From assembly GCA_005798445.1 (NCBI GenBank), contig SYJG01000368.1, forward strand, positions 1 through 64,000: DNA of 64,000 bases. Direction: 5' to 3'. The notes under the pieces were generated by a model. It saw nothing but the letters and a program-made list of their open reading frames with translations, was not told the DNA's origin and did no database searches. Each line of letters starts with the position of its first letter. Position 1 is the stretch's first letter. Source of the DNA: Planctomyces sp. (GTDB taxonomy: Bacteria; Planctomycetota; Planctomycetia; Planctomycetales; Planctomycetaceae). The position numbers were made by a program, and so were the translations under genes. This document shows positions 39,864 to 47,495 of this stretch, one piece after another.

Positions 39864-41210
39864 ATGGCCAGCGTCGTTTCTGATCCGAATGGTTATCACC
39901 GCGTCGTCTTCAAAGGGCTGGATGGTGAACGCCATCCGATTCGGCTCGGCAAGTGCTCCGAGAAATTTGCGATCGCCGTTGCGGATCACGTTGAAGAGAT
40001 CATCAACCAAGCGATGATGCCGTCCCGCCCGTTGGCTCGTGCAACGGCTGAGTGGCTGTCTGTCATGCCGCCCAAGATGGAAAAGAAGCTCGTCAAGGTG
40101 GGGCTGATCCATCCGCGCGACGATGCAAACCGAGTCACCTTGGGGAAGTTTCTGGACGCCTACCTGCAACGCCGCTCGGACGTGAAACCGAACACGAAAC
40201 AATTCTTCGGCCACGTTCGGACCAATCTGATCGACGTGTTTGGAGCCGATCGACCGCTCGACAGTCTCAACGCGGGCGATGCCGATGACTTTCGCCGCGC
40301 TCTGCAACGGCAAGGTGGGGAGTCGGAGGCGAAACCGGACACCAAGACCAAGACTCGGAAGCAACAGAAACTCGCCGTCGCGACAATCGCTCGGCGTTGC
40401 AGCATGGCTCGCACGTTCTTTCGCGATGCCGTCAAACGGAAGCTGATCGACTCGAACCCGTTTGAAGACATCGGGGGCGGCCCCAAATCGAACCCAGAGC
40501 GGCAACGCTTCATCGACCAACCAACGATCGAAAAGGTGATTGCCGCGTGTCCTGACGCCGAATGGCGGCTGCTGGTGGCATTGTCTCGATACGGTGGCCT
40601 GCGAATTCCTTCCGAGGCGTGTCTGCTCCGTTGGAGCGATGTCGATTGGTCCGAAAGCCGGCTGCTGATTCACTCGCCCAAGACCGAGCATCACTCCGGC
40701 AAGGGGACACGAGCCGTCCCAATCTTCGGCGAGTTACGGTCGTACCTGGACGAACTCTTCAACGCCGTGACCAACGGATTCGAGCAACCGGTCGATCCCG
40801 ACGCCTGGATTCTCGCCGGCCTACATCGTGAAGCCGCCACGAAAGGAAACTGGAAGGCGGTCAACCTGCGAACTCGATTCGCGAAGATCATCAAGCGAGC
40901 CGGCTTGGCGACGTGGCCGCGTCTCTGGCACAACCTCCGTTCAAGCCGGCAAACCGAACTGACGGAAGTTTTCCCCGCTCACGTCGTCAGTGCGTGGCTT
41001 GGCAACAGCGAACGCATCGCCGCGCAACATTACCTGCAAGTGCTCGACTCACACTTTGAAAAAGCGGCGCGCATTCCGGCGCGCGCTACGCCTGCAAGTG
41101 ATGTTTTTGAGACGCACCGAGTCACCGAAATTGCAAAACCCTCGGAGATCCGAGGGTTCGCATTGGGAAGGCACGCCCAGAGGGATTCGAACCCCCGACC
41201 TACGGATTAG
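39864..41210 (+). CDS. Tyrosine recombinase/integrase (element 1)
   Basis: LVALSRYGGLRIPSEACLLRWSDVDW; LWHNLRSSRQTELTEVFPAHVVSAWLGNS; C-terminal reading runs antisense into the tRNA gene. Confidence 0.88.
   Translation: MASVVSDPNGYHRVVFKGLDGERHPIRLGKCSEKFAIAVADHVEEIINQAMMPSRPLARATAEWLSVMPPKMEKKLVKVGLIHPRDDANRVTLGKFLDAYLQRRSDVKPNTKQFFGHVRTNLIDVFGADRPLDSLNAGDADDFRRALQRQGGESEAKPDTKTKTRKQQKLAVATIARRCSMARTFFRDAVKRKLIDSNPFEDIGGGPKSNPERQRFIDQPTIEKVIAACPDAEWRLLVALSRYGGLRIPSEACLLRWSDVDWSESRLLIHSPKTEHHSGKGTRAVPIFGELRSYLDELFNAVTNGFEQPVDPDAWILAGLHREAATKGNWKAVNLRTRFAKIIKRAGLATWPRLWHNLRSSRQTELTEVFPAHVVSAWLGNSERIAAQHYLQVLDSHFEKAARIPARATPASDVFETHRVTEIAKPSEIRGFALGRHAQRDSNPRPTD
41037..41190. repeat. Direct repeat, right copy (integrase 3' end + hairpin + tRNA 3' end)
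   Basis: Matches 35251-35405 with a few substitutions and one indel. Confidence 0.92.
41137..41158. terminator. Perfect 22-nt palindromic hairpin AACCCTCGGA-GA-TCCGAGGGTT
   Basis: Identical hairpin at 35351-35372. Confidence 0.6.
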
Positions 41211-41245
41211 AAATCCGTTGCTCTATCCAACTGAGCTATGGGCAC
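41172..41245 (-). tRNA. tRNA-Arg (anticodon TCT)
   Basis: GTGCCCATAGCTCAGTTGGATAGAGCAACGGATTTCTAATCCGTAGGTCGGGGGTTCGAATCCCTCTGGGCGTG folds as a cloverleaf. Confidence 0.93.
41207..41243. repeat. att-like direct repeat (37 bp), left copy, within the tRNA
   Basis: TTAGAAATCCGTTGCTCTATCCAACTGAGCTATGGGC is identical to 50687-50723. Confidence 0.93.
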
Positions 41246-41282
41246 AAATGACTGTAAATTAGGTATTTATTGCGTTTCTCGG

Positions 41283-41321
41283 AACTCCCGATAAGATGCG
41301 ACTACTCCCAGAACTACTCCC
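41283..41321 (+). promoter_or_regulatory. Repeated ACTACTCCC motifs (possible integrase arm sites)
   Basis: aactccc 41283, actactccc 41301-41309, actactccc 41313-41321; the same 8-mer recurs three times at 50548-50574. Confidence 0.45.
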
Positions 41322-41347
41322 GAACGCTTGGACGGAGACCGAACGCA

Positions 41348-42523
41348 ATGCCAACCACGCGACAGACCAAAAAGGGGAAGAAACCATACGCTGACTTTCC
41401 TTTGCGACGACACGCCACCGGGCAGTGGTGCAAGAAGATTCGCCAAAAACTGCACTACTTCGGAGTCGATCCCGATGCCGCACTCCGCAAGTATTTGGAA
41501 CAACGGGACGATCTGCAAGCGGGACGGACGCCGCGAGTTCAAAGCGAAGGGCTGACCGTTCGTGAGTTGTGCAATCGGTTCCTGACGCAAAAGAAGACGA
41601 TGGTGGACAGCGGCGAACTGAGTCCCCGTACCTTCGGCGACTACTACGCCACGGGTGAGCGGCTTTGCGAGACGTTCGGCAAGACGCGGCTTGTGAGCGA
41701 CCTTGCGACAGACGACTTTGAACGGCTGCGAGCGGGCTTTGCCAAGACGCGGGGGTTGGTGGGAGTAGCCAACGCGGTTCGGAATGTGCGGATCGTCTTC
41801 AAGTACGCCTACGACGCCGGATTGATCCAACAGCCAGTTCGATTCGGCCCCGGCTTCAAGACGCCTTCCAAGTCGAAATTGCGAAAAGAACGGCAGGCCA
41901 AGCCAGTACGGATGTTTGACGCCACCGAGGTGCGCTCTCTGATCGACACCGCCGAGCAACCGCTCAAGGCGATGATCTTGCTGGCGGTCAACTGCGGGTT
42001 CGGTCAGAGCGACATTGCCAATCTGCCGAAGACGGCGATTGACCTCTCGGCCGGCTGGGTGGACTACCCCCGTCCGAAAACTGCGATCGCGCGCCGTTGC
42101 CCCTTGTGGCCGGAGACGATCAAGGCCGTGGGCGAGGCCATCGCGAAGCGACCGGCCGCGAAGCTCGAAGACGACGACGGCATGGCATTCCTGACCAAAT
42201 ACGGACAACGCTGGGTGCGAATAGGTCCGAACTCCCCGATTGATTCGGTCGGGTTGCAGTTCGGGAAGCTGGTCAAGCAACTCAAACTTGAACGCGACGG
42301 ACGTAGCTTCTATGCCTTTCGGCACACGTTCGCGACCATCGCCGGAGAATCCCGCGACCAAGTGGCCGTCAATCACGTCATGGGACACAGCGGCGGAGCG
42401 GCGGACGACATTCCCGGCCGATACCGCGAACGGATTTCCGACGAACGGCTCGTGGGTGTTGTCGAGCACGTCCGCAAGTGGTTGTTTCCGGCAAAGAAAT
42501 CAAAGCAGGAGACTGGCACATGA
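41348..42523 (+). CDS. Tyrosine recombinase/integrase (element 2)
   Basis: Core-binding domain plus SFYAFRHTFATIAGESRDQVAVNHVMGHSGG ... YRERI. Confidence 0.88.
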   Translation: MPTTRQTKKGKKPYADFPLRRHATGQWCKKIRQKLHYFGVDPDAALRKYLEQRDDLQAGRTPRVQSEGLTVRELCNRFLTQKKTMVDSGELSPRTFGDYYATGERLCETFGKTRLVSDLATDDFERLRAGFAKTRGLVGVANAVRNVRIVFKYAYDAGLIQQPVRFGPGFKTPSKSKLRKERQAKPVRMFDATEVRSLIDTAEQPLKAMILLAVNCGFGQSDIANLPKTAIDLSAGWVDYPRPKTAIARRCPLWPETIKAVGEAIAKRPAAKLEDDDGMAFLTKYGQRWVRIGPNSPIDSVGLQFGKLVKQLKLERDGRSFYAFRHTFATIAGESRDQVAVNHVMGHSGGAADDIPGRYRERISDERLVGVVEHVRKWLFPAKKSKQETGT

Positions 42524-43206
42524 ACGCAACGGATGCAAAGCGGATTCTTGATCTGTCGCGACAGTGGCAAGACACCCGCTGCTGGCTGTCGGCATTCCAT
42601 CACGCGGACCTCTGCCGCGAGTACGAGTCTAAGGGATTTGCCATCGCTAATGTCCATCCAGACTTGTCTCGACAAAAATTTGAACGAGCAACGCAAGCTC
42701 GACAATTCGTTGATGCTCGCCATGCTGAACTTTGTGAATTGGAGAACCTTCTCCGAGATCACGCGCCGAAGTTGTTCGGACTGATCCCGGTCGAAATCAA
42801 CTTCTGGAATTCGCCGCCGACAGATTTCTCGCCGTGGCTGAATGCGATGCGTCGAATCGAAGCCGAGATTCTGGTGCTTGTGCATGAATTCATTGAGAAC
42901 TCCGAAGCAGCGGAAAAGACGCCGCCAGTACCGGCAGGAACACCATCAGGTGAGGTTGTTGATGTTGCCGGAATGATCGAAAAACTATCGGTTCTGTTTG
43001 GCGACAGCGGCGGCAAGATGCTGCACGTCATCAACAACAGCGAATTGAGCGCAGACCAAAAACTGAAAGCGATGGAACGCATCGACAAGCCGTTGATGGC
43101 GAGCATTAAGTCCTCTGTGAAACTTGGCAAAGCTTTGAATGTCAGCGGTCAGGCGGTTCGCGACACGGATTGGTGGAAGGATCGCAAAAAACGGACGCAA
43201 GAATAG
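42520..43206 (+). CDS. Hypothetical protein
   Basis: ATG overlaps the integrase stop (ATGA). Confidence 0.6.
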   Translation: MNATDAKRILDLSRQWQDTRCWLSAFHHADLCREYESKGFAIANVHPDLSRQKFERATQARQFVDARHAELCELENLLRDHAPKLFGLIPVEINFWNSPPTDFSPWLNAMRRIEAEILVLVHEFIENSEAAEKTPPVPAGTPSGEVVDVAGMIEKLSVLFGDSGGKMLHVINNSELSADQKLKAMERIDKPLMASIKSSVKLGKALNVSGQAVRDTDWWKDRKKRTQE

Positions 43207-43339
43207 GCCGCAACTTGCGGCGCGGTTGCGGCTTCAACGAATTCTTTGAGCGTTTTCGTTGGGGAATTGCAGGATTTCAAAAGATTCGCTTGCGGAAATG
43301 GTTGCGGATTCATCTTCGGCTGAAAGGCCAAGGTGAAGT

Positions 43340-43525
43340 ATGTCCGAACCACAAGCGACCCCGCTGGATGCCGCCGCCGCGTGCGTGAAGATGCTATCGG
43401 CGGCCGATGCACTGCTCGACGCCGCTGATCGGCTGCGATCACGCCGCGATGAATTGCTCGCGGTAATCACTCCCGCCACGTCCGTCCCCGTCAATCGCCA
43501 ACAGCGGCAGGCGGTGACGAAGTGA
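43340..43525 (+). CDS. Hypothetical small protein
   Basis: 61 aa ORF coupled to the next gene. Confidence 0.5.
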   Translation: MSEPQATPLDAAAACVKMLSAADALLDAADRLRSRRDELLAVITPATSVPVNRQQRQAVTK

Positions 43526-43767
43526 CCACACGCTACCGCACACCGCCTGATGTCGCGGAACAGTACGGAGTCAACGCCGGCAAGGTGCTCGGCTGGATTC
43601 GCACTGGCGAACTCCGCGCCACAAACGTCGCCGCGAATCTACTCGGCCGTCCGCGCTGGCGTATCTCGCCCGCTGACCTCGCCGTTTTCGAGCAACGCCG
43701 ATCGGCGATCACGCCGCCCAAGTCACGACCGAGGCGAAAAGCCGTCGGAGTCATCGAGTTTTTCTAG
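43522..43767 (+). CDS. MerR/AlpA-like helix-turn-helix DNA-binding protein
   Basis: RTPPDVAEQYGVNAGKVLGWIRTGELRATNVA...RPRWRISPADLAVFEQRR. Confidence 0.75.
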   Translation: MTTRYRTPPDVAEQYGVNAGKVLGWIRTGELRATNVAANLLGRPRWRISPADLAVFEQRRSAITPPKSRPRRKAVGVIEFF

Positions 43768-43788
43768 CCCACCAAAAGCGACGGCACC

Positions 43789-45918
43789 GTGTCATCGGTG
43801 CCGTCAGCAAGTCCCCGTAATCAGGACGGAGCCAAGCGGATGGATTCTACAGCCGATTTATTGAGACACCATCTCGCCGAACTTCGCGCGAGTGGCCTCT
43901 CCGATGAGACCATTCTCGCGAGCGGTATTCAGTCGGAAACGAGCCACGCGGCCCTTCGGCAGATTCTCAATTGGCCAGCGATGCCGAAACGCATGGCGTC
44001 CGGCATCGTCTTCCGCTTCCGCGATTCTGTCGGCAACCTGAATGGCTACGCGCGCTTCAAACCAGACACGCCGCGAAAAGATCGAAACGGGAAGCCGATC
44101 AAGTATGAGAGTCCGCGCGGACAACCGAATCACGTCTACATCCCGCCTGGCACCGTAGCAGCACTCTCCGATTCGTCCGTCACGCTGCTGGCCACGGAAG
44201 GCGAAAAGAAATCGCTTGCCGCCGATCAAGCTGGCTTCAAATGTCTCGGACTGGTTGGCGTTTTCGGTTGGAAAGATTCCAAGCGAGAACGGTTGATCCC
44301 GGATTTGGAATTGATCGAATGGAAAGGCCGGCAAGTTCGCATCGTCTTCGATTCCGACATCACCTCGAATCTGAATGTTCTGGACGCAGAATGTCGTCTT
44401 GCCGCACAACTCACCAATCACGGCGCGATCGTCAAAGTCATTCGACTGCCTGACGGCCCCAACGGCGAGAAGCTGGGACTGGATGATTTTCTCGTCATGC
44501 ACGGCGTCGATAAATTGTGGGAACTCATCAATGTCGCAGAGCCACCGGCCGCCGTTGATTCAGGAACTGCGAAAGCTGACGCGAGCCAAATAGATTCAAT
44601 GTCCGAAGCTCGGCGCATGGTCGCAGCGACAGCGACGCACAAAGAGGGTCGAGAAGAGTTACAGCGACTTCATTCGTTCCGAGGATCATGGTGGTGGCAC
44701 ACCGGGACTCACTACCGAGAAGAAGCCGAATCCGACCTTGAAGCGAAGCTGATTCATTTTCTTGATGCGACGTTTTTCAAACTCACCAAGACCGCCGTGG
44801 CGAATGTCCTGCTGTGCCTGAAGGCCGAAACCAACGTCAACGCACATCGCGAAATGCCGACATGGCTCGATGGAACGACCGGTGGGAATTGGCTCGCGAT
44901 GAAGAATGGAATTCTCGACATTGCAGCTCTGCTCAAGGGTAGAACTGATGTGCTCGTACCGCACACGCCGCGATATTTCTCCGCCAACGTCCTGCCCTAT
45001 GACTTCGATCCGTCGGCTGAATGCCCGAAGTGGCTTTCGTTTTTGGATCGCAATCTTGAGGGGGATCAAGAACGAATCGCCCTTCTGCAAGAGTTCTCCG
45101 GCTACTGCTTGTCCCCCGGCCTCACGGCTCACAAGTTTCTGTTTCACGAGGGGGAGGGTGCCAACGGCAAGAGCGTGGCGTGTGCTGTGCTCACGGCCAT
45201 GCTCGGCACGGCCAACGTCTCATCGGTCCCTCTTGAGCAGTTCGGCGAACGCTTCGCTCTCTATCCGACGCTCGGCAAGCTGGCCAACGTCGCCAGCGAA
45301 ATCGGCGAGATCGACAAGGTAGCAGAAGGCATCCTCAAATCGTTCACGTCGGGCGACGGCATCCAGTTCGACCGGAAGCATCGTGACCCGATTACAGCGA
45401 GGCCAACAGCCAAGCTGGTGTTCGCCAGCAACAACCGGCCTCGGTTCAGCGACAAGAGCGGCGGCTTGTGGCGGCGAATGATTCTGATGCCGTGGCGCGT
45501 CGTCATCCCCGAAGCGGATCGGGTGCGCGGGATGGACTCGCCGCAGTGGTGGCAGGATCAAGGTGAACTCCCAGGCATACTACTTTGGGCGATCGCAGGA
45601 CTCTGGCAATTGGAGCAGCAAGGCGGCTTCACCAAGTCGGCAGTCTGCGAGGCGGCACTCGCCGAGTACCGCGCCGAATCAAACCCCGCGCGGCTATTTC
45701 TGGACGAGCGATTCAAGTTTGATTGTGAATCGTGGGTGATCTGCGAGGACGTCTACAAGCCGTACACCGAGTGGTCGAAATCAAACGGCTTTCTGCCGTT
45801 GTCGGCTGCGACTTTCGGCCACGAAATCCGGCGAGCGTTTCCGAAAGTCGAACGACGCTGGAAGTTGGCCAACGGCGAACGGTTCACCGCCTATTTTGGG
45901 TTGGCCAAGGTGCAATGA
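43789..45918 (+). CDS. Phage/plasmid primase-helicase: DUF3854 (Toprim-like) + D5-type SF3 ATPase
   Basis: LLATEGEKKSLAADQAGFKCLGLVGVFGW; Walker A HEGEGANGKSVACAVLTAMLG; ASNNRPRFSDKSGGLWRRM. Confidence 0.88.
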   Translation: MSSVPSASPRNQDGAKRMDSTADLLRHHLAELRASGLSDETILASGIQSETSHAALRQILNWPAMPKRMASGIVFRFRDSVGNLNGYARFKPDTPRKDRNGKPIKYESPRGQPNHVYIPPGTVAALSDSSVTLLATEGEKKSLAADQAGFKCLGLVGVFGWKDSKRERLIPDLELIEWKGRQVRIVFDSDITSNLNVLDAECRLAAQLTNHGAIVKVIRLPDGPNGEKLGLDDFLVMHGVDKLWELINVAEPPAAVDSGTAKADASQIDSMSEARRMVAATATHKEGREELQRLHSFRGSWWWHTGTHYREEAESDLEAKLIHFLDATFFKLTKTAVANVLLCLKAETNVNAHREMPTWLDGTTGGNWLAMKNGILDIAALLKGRTDVLVPHTPRYFSANVLPYDFDPSAECPKWLSFLDRNLEGDQERIALLQEFSGYCLSPGLTAHKFLFHEGEGANGKSVACAVLTAMLGTANVSSVPLEQFGERFALYPTLGKLANVASEIGEIDKVAEGILKSFTSGDGIQFDRKHRDPITARPTAKLVFASNNRPRFSDKSGGLWRRMILMPWRVVIPEADRVRGMDSPQWWQDQGELPGILLWAIAGLWQLEQQGGFTKSAVCEAALAEYRAESNPARLFLDERFKFDCESWVICEDVYKPYTEWSKSNGFLPLSAATFGHEIRRAFPKVERRWKLANGERFTAYFGLAKVQ

Positions 45919-46050
45919 GTGCAACGGTTGCAACGGTATTTCCATTGCGTACCTATCGCGGGAGAACGAAATGAGAATGAGAGAATCCGAGAGTGTGAGT
46001 ATGGCGCGCAATGCAAATGCCATTGCAACTATTGCACCCGTTGCACTTCC
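45911..46050. repeat. Cluster of TGCAACGG / CCGTTGCA / ATTGCA motifs downstream of the primase
   Basis: gtgcaacgg 45919, ttgcaacgg 45928, then attgcaact, attgcacccgttgcac at 46022-46047. Confidence 0.5.
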
Positions 46051-46237
46051 CACCCCGATAGCTGGCATCGTGTCGAGATTTGTGATCGGTCGCAGTTCGA
46101 TCCCGTCGCCCGAATCCGACGCTGAAGGTCTCGCCGAATTCTTTGAAGAGCGGGCGGCAATTCGCGAATTCGACGGCAAGCTGTCCCGCGAGGATGCGGA
46201 GATTTTTGCCCGCGAAGACGTCAGGCGAGGGGGTTGA
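45971..46237 (+). CDS. Hypothetical protein
   Basis: ORF in the coupled operon. Confidence 0.5.
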   Translation: MRMRESESVSMARNANAIATIAPVALPTPIAGIVSRFVIGRSSIPSPESDAEGLAEFFEERAAIREFDGKLSREDAEIFAREDVRRGG

Positions 46238-46322
46238 GCGGTTCCCCCGACAGCCACCTTTCCGAGTAACCACATACACCGCTGTTGAGAAATCAGTTTT
46301 TCTTTCATTAGTGACACCTGCC

Positions 46323-46661
46323 ATGACAACCTCAGAACGCGATCTGCTTTCGTTGATCCTTTCCGAGTGGGTTCGGCTGATTCAATCCGACCCAAAGCAG
46401 CAACGCGGCGAACCGTTTTACGAGTGGAAAAAGCGTGCGGCATACCTCGACGGTTTGACTCGATACGGGTTGCAGATTGACCCGAACTGGCTCGGCAAGT
46501 CGCCAGCCGGTCGGCAGGCACGAAGCCGAGCATTGATCGCGCTGGAGCGTGCGGGGTGGATTACTCGGACTCCGGGTTTCAGCCGTCCCGGTTTCGTCAA
46601 ACTGACTGACTTCGCCATCAAAGCGATTTTGGAAGCCACCGGAACGGAGCCAACAACATGA
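46323..46661 (+). CDS. Hypothetical protein
   Basis: ORF 113 aa; RQARSRALIALERAGWITRTPGFSRPGFVKL is winged-helix-like. Confidence 0.6.
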   Translation: MTTSERDLLSLILSEWVRLIQSDPKQQRGEPFYEWKKRAAYLDGLTRYGLQIDPNWLGKSPAGRQARSRALIALERAGWITRTPGFSRPGFVKLTDFAIKAILEATGTEPTT

Positions 46662-46933
46662 AGACTCGTCGCAAAACGACCAAGCAAAAACGCCCCGGCA
46701 TCCCGTGCCCGCATTGCGCGAATGCTGTGTCGAGCGTCACGCGCACCAAACAGCGCGGCGATGGACTGCAACGCATTCGCGAGTGCTCGAAGTGTCATCA
46801 GCGGTTCATCACGCGCGAGTCATCGGCAAAAAGTGACACCGGCGTCATGCAACTTGCCACCGATGTTACTTCGTTGGTGCGAGCACTCGGATTGTCCCCG
46901 AAATCTTTTCTCTCACCCGACCACACCCGCTAG
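46658..46933 (+). CDS. Stand-alone zinc-ribbon protein resembling the NrdR N-terminal domain
   Basis: CPHCANAVSSVTRTKQRGDGLQRIRECSKCHQRFITRE. Confidence 0.7.
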   Translation: MKTRRKTTKQKRPGIPCPHCANAVSSVTRTKQRGDGLQRIRECSKCHQRFITRESSAKSDTGVMQLATDVTSLVRALGLSPKSFLSPDHTR

Positions 46934-46955
46934 TTTCTCACGAAAGGAAATCACC

Positions 46956-47495
46956 ATGCACGTTTTCAGCCGCAATCCCGCCGCCGATCCCGTTGACGAT
47001 CTTGAATCGTGCGCGGAAGCCATCCGCGCCTCTGGCTGGTGGAACCGATGCGACCTGGCCGAGCAGTGGCCTCTCACGACCGAGCAAGCCGCTGAACTTC
47101 TGTCGGACGCTGGCGAATTCGACGTCGACGCGGAGTCCCTCGCCGACTTGATCGACCGCCGGCTGATCCCGTCACCTGCGAAGGACGACAACAGCCAACT
47201 CGAATGGAACGCGACGGACATCGTTTGCGCCGTTGGCTTGCTGAACAACCGCCAGCAATGGCAACCGACTCCGAGCGGCCACGACGCCTGCAAACATCCC
47301 TGCCAACTCGCACTTGAACAAGCTCGTGCCACCGATGAAGTCGATGCGATTGTCGCCGGTATGGCAGGCGTTCCCCGCTTCGATGTTCGTCACCTCTTGG
47401 AACTGCTGGTTGTGACCGACATCGGCGAAGGGCGACGCAAACTCGTCACGTTGTTGAAGTCCGTCCTAGAAGTCGATCACGGAGTCGTGATTTGA
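46956..47495 (+). CDS. Hypothetical protein
   Basis: 180 aa ORF preceded by AGGAAA; overlaps the start of the next gene. Confidence 0.6.
   Translation: MHVFSRNPAADPVDDLESCAEAIRASGWWNRCDLAEQWPLTTEQAAELLSDAGEFDVDAESLADLIDRRLIPSPAKDDNSQLEWNATDIVCAVGLLNNRQQWQPTPSGHDACKHPCQLALEQARATDEVDAIVAGMAGVPRFDVRHLLELLVVTDIGEGRRKLVTLLKSVLEVDHGVVI

Noticed and set aside
39381-40694. 437-aa minus-strand ORF
   Set aside because: Antisense to AlpA and integrase 1, both supported by motifs
35251-41190. CRISPR array or tandem repeat array
   Set aside because: Only two copies separated by ~5.8 kb and containing tRNA/integrase sequence; no spacer-repeat periodicity anywhere in the window
40990-41262. + strand ORF ending GTPRGIRTPDLRIRNPLLYPTELWAQ
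   Set aside because: Classic spurious ORF read antisense through a tRNA gene
46722-47495. Extended 257-aa reading of the gene before the capsid
   Set aside because: The N-terminal extension overlaps the Zn-ribbon gene out of frame; the ATG at 46956 with upstream AGGAAA is more plausible
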